Below, in pieces: positions 17,065 through 26,205 of a DNA stretch of 64,000 nucleotides; within the stretch, counting starts at the first letter, position 1; every line of letters begins with the position of its first letter. Source of the stretch: an uncultured Prevotellaceae bacterium (GTDB taxonomy: Bacteria > Bacteroidota > Bacteroidia > Bacteroidales > Bacteroidaceae); contig CACXIP010000006.1 of NCBI GenBank assembly GCA_902767775.1, positions 124,001 through 188,000 on the forward strand, given 5' to 3'. A model generated the notes under the pieces. The model saw only the letters and a list, made by a program, of their open reading frames with translations. It was not told the origin of the DNA and ran no database searches. The translations under genes were made by a program, and so were the position numbers.

Positions 17065-19824
17065 ATGAGATTGTGGCTTGCATGCCTTATGGCATTGACT
17101 ATGGTAAATGAGGCGAGAGCCGATGTGGCAGAAGGAAAGACTTACCGTATAGTTCCCGATGGGAATGCCCATGCCTCGCTGTTTGTGAAGAATGCCTCAA
17201 AAGAAACGCAGACGCCAGTGGTGGTGTGGACTGAAACCGATGTGCCTGCCCAACAGTGGAGCGTCATTGCTTGCGGCGAGGGCAAGATGTTGCTCAAAAA
17301 CGTGTACACGGGGATGTATCTGGATGTCATCAACGGCGCATTGGTGCAGACAGGCAATGGTACAGGGTGGTTTCTCGAACCTGTGGATGAGGGCAACAAT
17401 GACTACTGCCTGTTGCATGACCAGTATCTCGGGGTTACGAATACTGTGGACGGAGAGCAGCCCAGGTTGGGATTGCAGATGGTGTGGCATTTCGAGGAGG
17501 TGGAGCCGCAATCAGTTTTCGATGAAAAAGCAAGGCAGAGGATGCTCGACGGCTTTCTCGCACAATATGTTCAGGACAAAGGAAACGGATACCGCACTTT
17601 CAACAACGGTGGATGGAATGAGGCGGAGACGCTTGAGGCAGTTCTCGACTTCTACGAGGCGACAGGCGACAGGAAATACCTTAACATCTTCGAAGCTTGC
17701 TATGACTATATGCGTTACCATGTCGGAACCCGTTGGGACGGCGGTGCCGCTGTCGGCGGATACGACTGGTTTGGCTATGATTTCAACGATGATGTGATGT
17801 GGATGATTATTGCTGCGGCAAGGGCTTATCTCATAACAGGAAAAATGAGCTACCTCAATGATGCCAAACGAAATTTCGACCTCATCTGGGATAGGGCATA
17901 TCTGGGATATGTCGGACTCCTGCGATGGGCAGAGAGTTCCGGTGACAGGAATGGAGCCAACTCTTGCATCAATGGTCCCGCAGAGGTGGCGGCATGCTAC
18001 ATCGCCATCGGGACGGGTGATGAGTCATACTTTGAGAAAGCAAGGGAACTCTATGCCAACCAACGCAAATATCTTTTCGAGCCTTATACGGGAAAGGTGT
18101 ATGACAGTGTGACTTTCAACCCCAATGACCTCTCATTGAAAGACCGCAACACATGGGCATCCACCTATAATCAGGGAACGATGCTCGGCGGTGCTTTGCT
18201 GCTTTACCGTCATTTTGGCGATGAGCAATACAAAACCGATGCGTCGAGAATTATCGCATATGCCAAATCTGCCTTGTGCAACAGCAACGGATTGGTAAAG
18301 GTATGCCAGAATGCCGACGGCGACTTCCAAGGCTTCAAGGGCATACTCATGAGGTATGCGGGAATGTATGCCATGCAGTTTGACGATGCTGAGTACCAAG
18401 CTTGGATAACAGCAAATGCTTTCCATGCCTACAACAACATCAACTCCAAGGGTTTCGGCCATTCGGCATGGCTTACCAAGGCGGCAGAGAACATGAGATT
18501 TGGAAATGTGGACTACTCCCGACAGGGTTCGGCTTTCGGTGCCTCAACGGCGCTTACTGCCGCTTGTGCCGTCGCTCTTCAAAACCGTCTCGGTGCATCT
18601 TTCGGATACGAGGCGGAGGACGCACAGACCACAGGTTCGGCTGTGGTCAAAACCGATGACCAATCAGGGGGACAATATGTGAGCGGACTTGACCATGGCA
18701 ACGGCATGCTGAGGTTCAATTGCCAGATTCCAGCCGACGGCGATTATCTGATGGATGTGTATTACCTTTCTTATCAGTCGCGCAACTTGCAAGTGACCAT
18801 AGGCAACAGCAAGTATACGCTCACCTGTCCGAGTGTCTCCACATGGGATAGGATAGCCGATGAGGGAAAGGCAACCTTAAAGGTCAGCCTGAAAGAGGGA
18901 CAGTGCTTTTGTATCCTCACCAACCCCAATGGAACAGCTCCCAACATAGACAAAATCGCTTTCACCAGGATTGTTGAGGGCACTGCCACCAAGGTGGTGC
19001 TGAGGGCTGCCGACGCAGAGAAGGTGGGCGATGACAACATCACTTTTCATTATGAGGCAGAGCAGGATGGGCATTATCTTGCCAATGTGTTTTACTCCTA
19101 TGGAGAGCGGCGGAATGTCTATCTTGCCGTGAACGACGCAGATGCGGTGGCATCGGTATTCGAGTCTTCGGGAGGGACAATGGTGCGGAGACCACTTTTC
19201 GTGACGCTGAGAAAGGGTTACAACACAATGCTTTTCAGCGCAGAGCCCTCACTGCCGGAGATTGACAGGGTGGAGGTCTCGTCGCTCGGACCTGTTGATG
19301 ACGACCTGGAGGCGGAATATGCTTCAACATCCGGACAGGTGACCATCGTTGATGACAGCGACGCCTCGGGTGGCAGATACCTCAATTATATAGGTAATGG
19401 AAGCAACAACCTGGCGTTATTCAGATATGATGCCGCGTATGGCGGAAATTACAATCTCGAGGTCACTTATTTCACCAATCAGACCAGACAGATGTATGTC
19501 AGGGTGAATAATGGCAACAAAGTCAACACCGTCTTTGACAGCACGGGAGGATGGAAGGCCGCTACGGCGCAGAAAAAGATGGTGAAGGTGACCTTGAAAA
19601 CAGGGACCAACGTCATTATGTTGGGGAGCGATTCGGGATGGGCTCCTTGTGTAGACAAAATCTCTCTCTCTCCGACAGAAGAATCAGCCGTGAGAGCAAC
19701 AGTTGTCCAACAGTCGGACGACACATCCTGCTATACCTTGGCGGGCATCGCAGTAAACAAACCTTCCCAGCGAGGAATTTATATTAAAAATAACCATAAG
19801 TTCGTTTCTTTGCATCATGACTGA
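17065..19824 (+). CDS. GH76 endo-alpha-1,6-mannanase, multimodular
   Basis: A 919-residue secreted protein. The N-terminal region (about 21-148) looks like a ricin-type beta-trefoil lectin. The GH76 (alpha/alpha)6 domain spans about 150-515, with the catalytic pair Asp 242-Asp 243 in YDFNDDVMWM. Three beta-sandwich segments of CBM6/CBM35 style follow (about 520-645, 650-745, 750-875). The C-terminus is a short YTLAG...RGIYIKN tail of the kind shared by several proteins here. GH76 enzymes cleave the alpha-1,6-mannan backbone of yeast mannan. First gene of an operon; its stop overlaps the next start by 8 bp. The family is firm; the lectin call rests on pattern only. Confidence 0.9.
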   Translation: MRLWLACLMALTMVNEARADVAEGKTYRIVPDGNAHASLFVKNASKETQTPVVVWTETDVPAQQWSVIACGEGKMLLKNVYTGMYLDVINGALVQTGNGTGWFLEPVDEGNNDYCLLHDQYLGVTNTVDGEQPRLGLQMVWHFEEVEPQSVFDEKARQRMLDGFLAQYVQDKGNGYRTFNNGGWNEAETLEAVLDFYEATGDRKYLNIFEACYDYMRYHVGTRWDGGAAVGGYDWFGYDFNDDVMWMIIAAARAYLITGKMSYLNDAKRNFDLIWDRAYLGYVGLLRWAESSGDRNGANSCINGPAEVAACYIAIGTGDESYFEKARELYANQRKYLFEPYTGKVYDSVTFNPNDLSLKDRNTWASTYNQGTMLGGALLLYRHFGDEQYKTDASRIIAYAKSALCNSNGLVKVCQNADGDFQGFKGILMRYAGMYAMQFDDAEYQAWITANAFHAYNNINSKGFGHSAWLTKAAENMRFGNVDYSRQGSAFGASTALTAACAVALQNRLGASFGYEAEDAQTTGSAVVKTDDQSGGQYVSGLDHGNGMLRFNCQIPADGDYLMDVYYLSYQSRNLQVTIGNSKYTLTCPSVSTWDRIADEGKATLKVSLKEGQCFCILTNPNGTAPNIDKIAFTRIVEGTATKVVLRAADAEKVGDDNITFHYEAEQDGHYLANVFYSYGERRNVYLAVNDADAVASVFESSGGTMVRRPLFVTLRKGYNTMLFSAEPSLPEIDRVEVSSLGPVDDDLEAEYASTSGQVTIVDDSDASGGRYLNYIGNGSNNLALFRYDAAYGGNYNLEVTYFTNQTRQMYVRVNNGNKVNTVFDSTGGWKAATAQKKMVKVTLKTGTNVIMLGSDSGWAPCVDKISLSPTEESAVRATVVQQSDDTSCYTLAGIAVNKPSQRGIYIKNNHKFVSLHHD

Positions 19825-20794
19825 TTTTTATCGCCCGCTGCTGCTGGCATTGATGATGATATATGGAACAGGCTGCAGCGGTCAGGTTCCAACAAGTGGC
19901 AACCCGATTTTCGAGGGATGGTATGCCGACCCTGAGGCTGTGGTGGTCAAAGGCAAATGCTGGGTGTTTCCCACTTTCTCAGCCGAGTACGACAAACAAT
20001 TGTTTTTCGACGCTTTCTCATCAAGTGATTTGGTAAAGTGGAAAAAACATCCTCGTGTGCTCACAAGCGACAATGTGAAATGGGCAAGAAGGGCGATGTG
20101 GGCACCGGCCTTGGTGGAGAAAGACGGAAAGTATTATCTCTTCTTCTCTGCCAACGATGTCCACGAAGGTGAAATAGGGGGAATCGGTGTGGCTGTGAGC
20201 AAGAAACCACAGGGGCCATACAAGGATGCGCTTGGCAAACCGCTGATACAGCATATCGTGAATGGTGCTCAGCCCATCGACCAGTTTGTCTTCAAAGATG
20301 ATGACGGTGAGTATTATATGTATTATGGTGGATGGGGGCACTGCAATGTGGTGAGAATGTCTGCCGACCTGCTCGGAATCATCCCTTTTGCTGATGGCGA
20401 AATCTACAAGGAGGTCACCCCCGAGCATTATGTGGAGGGACCTTTCATGCTGAAACGCAACGGCAAGTATTATTTCATGTGGAGCGAAGGCGGTTGGGGA
20501 CAGCCCGACTATAGTGTCAGCTATGCCATCAGCGATTCGCCATTGGGCCCTTTCCGCCGCATAGGGAAAATACTTGAGCAGGATGCCCAAATAGCGACTG
20601 GGGCAGGACATCACTCGGTCATCAAGGGTAGGGGAGAGGACGAGTGGTATATCGTATATCACCGCAGACCGCTCACTGAGACCGCAGCCAATTCCAGGAT
20701 GACGTGTATCGACCGCCTGGAGTTCGACTCCAACGGATACATCAAACCTGTGAAGATGACCAATGAAGGAGTGAAACGAACAAAATTAAAATAA
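19817..20794 (+). CDS. GH43 family lipoprotein
   Basis: A 325-residue single-domain GH43 propeller, probably a surface or periplasmic lipoprotein (Cys 20 after the hydrophobic core, YGTGC). The catalytic acids are visible as Asp 38 (WYADPEA), Asp 155 (QPIDQF) and Glu 207 (YVEGPFM). The nearest families include arabinofuranosidases and galactofuranosidases; the subfamily could not be fixed from sequence alone. The start overlaps the GH76 stop by 8 bp, which implies coupled translation and a shared substrate. Confidence 0.88.
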   Translation: MTDFYRPLLLALMMIYGTGCSGQVPTSGNPIFEGWYADPEAVVVKGKCWVFPTFSAEYDKQLFFDAFSSSDLVKWKKHPRVLTSDNVKWARRAMWAPALVEKDGKYYLFFSANDVHEGEIGGIGVAVSKKPQGPYKDALGKPLIQHIVNGAQPIDQFVFKDDDGEYYMYYGGWGHCNVVRMSADLLGIIPFADGEIYKEVTPEHYVEGPFMLKRNGKYYFMWSEGGWGQPDYSVSYAISDSPLGPFRRIGKILEQDAQIATGAGHHSVIKGRGEDEWYIVYHRRPLTETAANSRMTCIDRLEFDSNGYIKPVKMTNEGVKRTKLK

Positions 20795-20830
20795 TTATTC
20801 AACTTAGTTGAAAGTTGAGCAAAGCAAAAG

Positions 20831-22855
20831 ATGAAAACAATGATGATGAATAATCTGAGATTATGCCTGTGCGGGCTTTTGTTCTCAACGGCTGCCTTGA
20901 ATGCCAATGCCGTTGAGCTGAGTTACAAAATCGCACTGAAACAGCCTGGAAATGCTGCTGTCGTCCATCGCCTTGCCGAAAGGGATGGGAGGCTTGTGGC
21001 TGACAACAATTTGCCCGTGACCATCAACAAGCGAACAGAAAGTGTGGGTGAGGACAAGATGCTCAGCATCACTATCGAGGCAAAGGAGACGACCTATTTC
21101 AATATGGGCGTTTCGGCCATCACCGGTTTCCATACCGACGATTGCGACTTCTATCTGCCTGGATTCTGGTATCACAAGAACCTGCGCTCTCCAGAGCAGG
21201 CACCCTCTTTCCACACCGCCGTCAGTTGGAATTTCAGGGAGGACAGACTCTCCTCGCCACTCACGGGAGTGTATGATGGGAAGTCAGGCAACACGCTCAC
21301 CGTGATGAGGGTGTTGGAAAAGCAACTGTCTGATGCTCTGCTCACCCATCAGGAAGGTGAGGTGATATTGGGTGGAAAATCGTCGGTGGGTTTCCTCGGG
21401 TTCGACAATGAGGAGGGCATTGCCAAACTCACTTTCGGATACCCCTTTGTGGAAACACCGAAGAGATATATCCGCAAACTGACCCTCACCCCTCCGGTGT
21501 ATGCCTTCGCCAAGTTGGAGAAGAATGAGCAAATCACACTGAGATGGCTCCTGCATGAGGGCAACACGTCCGACTACGGACAGTTTGTAGCCGACACCTG
21601 GTGCTATTGTTTCGACAGGCTCAAACCGCAGCCGCTTCAGCCGCTGTATTCTCCCGATGAGGTGAAAAAGCAACTCTCCAACTATTTCAGGATGGCTTAT
21701 GTAGACAAATATCCACTCAAGTACCATTCCGGAATCAGCATCAGGTGTGACGACTGCAAACCCGTCGACCATGTGCAGCTCGGTTTCTGCGGCAGGGTGC
21801 TCCTCAATGCATTCAATGCTCTTGAGTATGGAGAGATGACAGGAGATGCCACCCTGGTGAGAATCGGACAGGACATTTTCGACAGTTGGCTGAAATATGG
21901 CTTTACTGCCAACGGCTTTTTCAAGGAAGATATGCACATAGCAGGTGGCATTCCCGAAGACAAGGATATCGTACACTCCATCCGCGAGCAGTCGGAGGCA
22001 GTGTATGCTGTGCTTCATTATCTTAATTATGAGCGCCGGCATGCCCGCGTGCATAAGGAATGGGAGACGAGGATGAAGACTCTGCTCGACGCCATGCTGC
22101 GTCTGCAGGATGTGGATGGACATTTCCCGAGAAAATACCGTGACGACTTCTCCGAGGTGGATGCGTCGGGAGGGTCCACACCCAGTGCCACCTCAACACT
22201 TGTGATGGGTTATAAGTTTTTCAAAAACAAAGATTACCTGAAAGCAGCCAAACGCACGGTCGACTATCTGGAGAAGAACATCATATCCCAAAGCGACTAT
22301 TTCTCATCGACTCTTGATGCCAACTGCGAGGACAAGGAGGCCGCGATAAGTGCTGTCACTGCGACATACTATCTCGCCATGGTGACAAAAAACAAGGAGA
22401 GAAGCCACTATATAGACCTTTGCCGTAAAGCTGCCTATTTCGCTCTGTCGTGGTATTATCTGTGGGATGTCCCCTTCGCACAGGGACAGATGCTGGGCGA
22501 CCTCGGCTTCAAAAGCCGCGGATGGAGCAACGTGTCGGTGGAAAACAACCACATCGATGTCTTCGTTTTCGAACTGAACCATATCGCTCGGTGGCTCTCT
22601 GAGGTGTCAGATGAAAAACGTTTCCAAAGCATGTCCGACGTGATCAGTTCCTCGCTTTGCCAATTGCTGCCCACAGAAGACAGGTTGTGCGGTATTGGAG
22701 TCCCGGGATTCAACCCGGAGGTGGTACAACACACCCATTGGGACTATGGCAAAAACGGGAAGGGCTTCTACAACGATATCTTCGCTCCTGGATGGGCAAT
22801 CGCATCGCTGTGGGAACTGTATTCGCCGCGACGAACCGCCGATTTCCTTCAGTAA
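20831..22855 (+). CDS. Secreted protein, probable (alpha/alpha) barrel glycosidase of unassigned family
   Basis: I do not recognise a named family for this 674-residue protein. It has a signal peptide ending near residue 27 (NANA). The N-terminal half (about 30-280) is strand-rich. The C-terminal half (about 285-670) is helical with regularly spaced aromatic and acidic residues (REQSEAVYAVLHYL, LQDVDGHFPRKYRDDF, TATYYLAM, FAPGWAIASLWELY), as in (alpha/alpha)6 or (alpha/alpha)7 barrel glycosidases and polysaccharide lyases. It is the last gene of the GH76 operon, 36 bp after the GH43 gene and directly before a terminator, so it should act on the same glycan. Candidate catalytic acids cannot be chosen without a structure model. 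Confidence 0.6.
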   Translation: MKTMMMNNLRLCLCGLLFSTAALNANAVELSYKIALKQPGNAAVVHRLAERDGRLVADNNLPVTINKRTESVGEDKMLSITIEAKETTYFNMGVSAITGFHTDDCDFYLPGFWYHKNLRSPEQAPSFHTAVSWNFREDRLSSPLTGVYDGKSGNTLTVMRVLEKQLSDALLTHQEGEVILGGKSSVGFLGFDNEEGIAKLTFGYPFVETPKRYIRKLTLTPPVYAFAKLEKNEQITLRWLLHEGNTSDYGQFVADTWCYCFDRLKPQPLQPLYSPDEVKKQLSNYFRMAYVDKYPLKYHSGISIRCDDCKPVDHVQLGFCGRVLLNAFNALEYGEMTGDATLVRIGQDIFDSWLKYGFTANGFFKEDMHIAGGIPEDKDIVHSIREQSEAVYAVLHYLNYERRHARVHKEWETRMKTLLDAMLRLQDVDGHFPRKYRDDFSEVDASGGSTPSATSTLVMGYKFFKNKDYLKAAKRTVDYLEKNIISQSDYFSSTLDANCEDKEAAISAVTATYYLAMVTKNKERSHYIDLCRKAAYFALSWYYLWDVPFAQGQMLGDLGFKSRGWSNVSVENNHIDVFVFELNHIARWLSEVSDEKRFQSMSDVISSSLCQLLPTEDRLCGIGVPGFNPEVVQHTHWDYGKNGKGFYNDIFAPGWAIASLWELYSPRRTADFLQ

Positions 22856-22864
22856 ACGCCTGAG

Positions 22865-22907
22865 GCACCCTATATTTCCGTTATACACGAATATGGGGTG
22901 CTTTTTT
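22865..22907 (+). terminator. Intrinsic terminator of the GH76 operon
   Basis: Arm GCACCCTATATT (22865-22876) pairs with AATATGGGGTGC (22890-22901), with one G-U pair, and six T follow. The 13-base loop contains the distal TTATAC element (22881) of the next promoter, so terminator and operator are merged. Confidence 0.8.
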
Positions 22908-23009
22908 GTTTAATTGCTGATTATCAGTTGGTTAATGTAAATACACTTAATATTCGGGTTATACAAACACCATTCAATTATGTATGTGCGTGCGGTTGGG
23001 TTAACTTTG
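22881..23009 (+). promoter_or_regulatory. Paired TTATAC operator plus -7 promoter box (susC unit)
   Basis: The distal element CTATATTTCCGTTATACAC has its TTATAC at 22881, inside the loop of the upstream terminator. The proximal element TAATATTCGGGTTATACAAA has TTATAC at 22959 (78 bp later, against 76 elsewhere). The perfect -7 box TAACTTTG starts at 23002, 43 bp after the proximal element. This places transcription start near 23015, so SusC cannot start at the upstream open-frame ATG. Confidence 0.75.
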
Positions 23010-23044
23010 CAAAAAAATCTGAAGAAATACTAACTTACATTGAT

Positions 23045-26000
23045 ATGATGAAAAAACTATTATTGAAATTTTGCCGCTCATGGCTGCCGGTAGGTGCGAC
23101 TTTGGTATGCACCGTCTCGTTGCTGGTGGCTGAGCCGTTATTGACAAAGGCTGTTGCCCAGGTTCAACAGAATGTGAAAATGAGTCAGGTGACGGGTCTC
23201 GTCACCGACCAGGAGAAACAACCCCTTATTGGTGTGACAGTGACCTCTGTCGGGACCGACAACGTTGCCATTACCGACATCGACGGTCTTTTCAAAATTG
23301 ATGTGCCGGCACAAAGCAGCGCCACGCTTGAGTTCTCTTATGTGGGATTCAAGACGGTCCAGGTTAAGGTGAACGGTGCAAAACTATTGAATGTGATGCT
23401 CGAGGAAGAGGCCAATGAGTTCACAGAAGTGGTGGTCACTGGTTACAGCAGCCAGAAAAAGGCATCCATCATCGGTTCTATTGAGACCATCAATCCCTCA
23501 GAACTGCAATTCGGTACCACTCGCACCCTGTCCAACAACCTCGCAGGTAAGTTGAGTGGTGTCATCGGTATCCAGAGGTCGGGCGAGCCGGGATACGACG
23601 ACTCCAATTTCTGGATTCGTGGTATCTCCACCTTCTCTGGCAGCAACAACCCGCTTATCCTTATTGATGGTGTCGCACGCGACCTTAATAATGTGGATGT
23701 GGCAGAGATTGAGTCGTTCTCCATCCTGAAGGACGCTTCCGCATCGGCCATGTATGGTGTGAGAGGTGCCAACGGTGTCATCGTCATCACCACGAAAAGG
23801 GGAAAGATAGGAGCGCCGCAGGTGAGGTTCCATCTCGAGCACTCCATCAATGAGCCTACCAAACTGCCGAAATTCCTCAATGCGCCCGACTATATGTCGT
23901 TGCTCAATGAACTTGCCGCACAGGATGGAATAGCCCAGCCTTTCACCCAACTGCAAATCGACCGCACCCGTTCGGGATATGACCCCGACCTCTATCCTGA
24001 TGTCAACTGGGTGGATGCCATCACCAAGGACTATGCCTACACGACACGTGGCAACCTTGATATCAGCGGTGGCTCCGACTTCCTCCGCTACTCTATTGTG
24101 GCTTCTTATTTCAAGGAGGGCGGCATCCTTGAGCAGGACAAGAGCCTGCTTTTCGACAACGCCACCAACAACCAGCAGTTCAACTTGAGGACCAATATCG
24201 ACATGGATGTCACCAAGACCACCTTGCTCAGGGTCAATATTGGTGGATATCTGAATCGCTTCAAAAAGCAGAGATGTAACACCGACGGGGCTTTCGGTGA
24301 GGCTTTCCGCACCCTGCCGTTCGTTCACCCCGCACAGTACAGCGACGGAGCAATTCCTGTCATCTCCAACAGGGCCAACCCCTGGCGCACCGTCACACAA
24401 CAGGGCTATGACTTCATCACTTCTTCCAAACTGCAGACGCTCTTCAGCGTGGAGCAGGACCTTAAGATGATTACCAAGGGACTCAAGGCGAAGGCACTCT
24501 TCAGTTTCGACCGTTGGAACCGCAGTTCCCGTGGACGTACAGCCAATCCCGGCACAGTGTTCCCGGCTACCGGGCGCGACGAGGAAGGCAACCTCATCTA
24601 CAGCCAGTTTGAGACCGGCGACGAGTCGATGGGCAGCTACAACAATGGTGAGTATGGCAATACCAATGTCTATTTCGAGGCCGATGTGATGTATAACAAT
24701 AGATTCGGAAAGACAGACGTCGATGCCATATTGCTCTACAACCAGCAGGCTTATGACGACGGCAACATTCAGGACTTCAGAAAACAAGGTATCGCCGGAC
24801 GTCTCTCTGGCACATACGACAACAGATACGTGGCAGAGTTTAACTTCGGTTACAACGGTTCTGAAAACTTCGCCAAGGGCAAGCGATTCGGTTTCTTCCC
24901 ATCTTTTGCCATTGGATGGTTGCTCAGTGAGGAACCCTTTATGGAAAAACTGAAGAGCACGTTCAACAAAATCAAGTTCCGTGCAAGTATCGGACAGGCC
25001 GGTGACGACAATATCGGCGGCAGGCGGTTCGCCTACCTTGGAACGCTGTACACCGACCAGGAAGGCTACACTTGGGGAACAACAGGTCAGCGCAGCTACT
25101 CGGGTATCACTGAGGGTGACATCGGCGTCGAGAACCTCACTTGGGAAACCGTAACGAAAAAGAACCTGGGTTTTGAACTCGGACTGTGGAACATGATTGA
25201 CATCAACTTCGACCTTTTCAAAGAGGACCGCAAGGATATCTTCATGCAGCGAACCATCATTCCCACCCAGAGTGGTTTCGTCACCTCGCCATGGGCTAAC
25301 TTCGGCAAAGTCACCAACCACGGTGTTGAGGTAACGCTCAATTTCCACAAGCAATGGAACAAGAACCTGTTCACCTCTGCATACGGCAACTTCACCTATG
25401 CCAGGAATAAAGTGATTGAGAGGGATGAGCCTGAGGTGCTCAAGGGCACACACAGGTCGCAGACAGGACGCTCCATGAACGAGCTTTGGGGCTTGACAGC
25501 TGAAAGACTATTCGTCGAATCCGACTTCAACCCCGATGGTTCACTGAAAGACGGTATCCCCTCGCAGGAGGGCGTCGGTGCGGTGACCTTGCATCCCGGT
25601 GATATCAAATATATCGACGTCAACCATGATGGTGTCATCACCGAGGAAGACGAGGGCTATATCGGAGGTACTGAAGACCCGAGAATGGTGTATGGCTTCG
25701 GTGGCGTGGTGAGTTACAAAAACATCGACTTCAATTTCTTCTTCCAGGGTTCGGGCGATATGTACCGTGTCATTGGCGGACAGCCTTACTTCCTCCCTGG
25801 TGGCGGTACGACAACCGAGGGCAACGCCTACTCCTATAATATAGACGACAGATGGACGGCGACCAACCAAGACCCATACGCTTTCTGGCCAAGGCTGAGC
25901 TACGGACCCAATGTCAACAACTATCGCCGCTCCACATGGTGGAAGAAGGACATGAGCTTCCTCAGGTGCAAAACCGTAGAGGTGGGATACACCTTCCCCA

Positions 26001-26170
26001 AGGCATGGTTTGAGAAACTGTACGTCAAGAGCTGCCGTGTCTTCGTCAGCGGCAACAACCTCTTCTGCTTGTCTTCATTCAAATTGTGGGATCCGGAATT
26101 GGGAACCAACGACGGATTGAGATACCCGATGAACAGGTCTGTGATGTTCGGACTGGATGTGAACTTTTAA
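23045..26170 (+). CDS. SusC-like TonB-dependent outer-membrane glycan importer
   Basis: A TonB-dependent receptor of 1041 residues in the SusC/RagA family. It moves oligosaccharides bound by its SusD partner across the outer membrane. After the signal peptide (about residues 1-39) there is a carboxypeptidase-regulatory-like domain (VTGLVTDQEKQPLIGVTV), then the TonB-box-like EVVVTGYSSQKK, a plug with SILKDASASAMYGVRGANGV, and a barrel ending in FGLDVNF with terminal Phe. The frame is open from 22898, but the promoter at 23002 fixes the start at ATG 23045 or ATG 23048. susD follows after 35 bp. Confidence 0.96.
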   Translation: MMKKLLLKFCRSWLPVGATLVCTVSLLVAEPLLTKAVAQVQQNVKMSQVTGLVTDQEKQPLIGVTVTSVGTDNVAITDIDGLFKIDVPAQSSATLEFSYVGFKTVQVKVNGAKLLNVMLEEEANEFTEVVVTGYSSQKKASIIGSIETINPSELQFGTTRTLSNNLAGKLSGVIGIQRSGEPGYDDSNFWIRGISTFSGSNNPLILIDGVARDLNNVDVAEIESFSILKDASASAMYGVRGANGVIVITTKRGKIGAPQVRFHLEHSINEPTKLPKFLNAPDYMSLLNELAAQDGIAQPFTQLQIDRTRSGYDPDLYPDVNWVDAITKDYAYTTRGNLDISGGSDFLRYSIVASYFKEGGILEQDKSLLFDNATNNQQFNLRTNIDMDVTKTTLLRVNIGGYLNRFKKQRCNTDGAFGEAFRTLPFVHPAQYSDGAIPVISNRANPWRTVTQQGYDFITSSKLQTLFSVEQDLKMITKGLKAKALFSFDRWNRSSRGRTANPGTVFPATGRDEEGNLIYSQFETGDESMGSYNNGEYGNTNVYFEADVMYNNRFGKTDVDAILLYNQQAYDDGNIQDFRKQGIAGRLSGTYDNRYVAEFNFGYNGSENFAKGKRFGFFPSFAIGWLLSEEPFMEKLKSTFNKIKFRASIGQAGDDNIGGRRFAYLGTLYTDQEGYTWGTTGQRSYSGITEGDIGVENLTWETVTKKNLGFELGLWNMIDINFDLFKEDRKDIFMQRTIIPTQSGFVTSPWANFGKVTNHGVEVTLNFHKQWNKNLFTSAYGNFTYARNKVIERDEPEVLKGTHRSQTGRSMNELWGLTAERLFVESDFNPDGSLKDGIPSQEGVGAVTLHPGDIKYIDVNHDGVITEEDEGYIGGTEDPRMVYGFGGVVSYKNIDFNFFFQGSGDMYRVIGGQPYFLPGGGTTTEGNAYSYNIDDRWTATNQDPYAFWPRLSYGPNVNNYRRSTWWKKDMSFLRCKTVEVGYTFPKAWFEKLYVKSCRVFVSGNNLFCLSSFKLWDPELGTNDGLRYPMNRSVMFGLDVNF

Positions 26171-26205
26171 CGGCATATGATATAGTATACAGATTATTAG
26201 GAATT

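Noticed and set aside
22898-23044. Upstream extension of the SusC frame to 22898
   Set aside because: The operator and -7 box at 22959-23009 lie inside the extension, and the signal peptide starts at 23045.
23498-25453. Long open frame (651 codons) on the - strand inside susC
   Set aside because: It lies wholly opposite a well-supported SusC gene with matching family motifs, has no promoter or ribosome site, and reflects codon bias on the coding strand.
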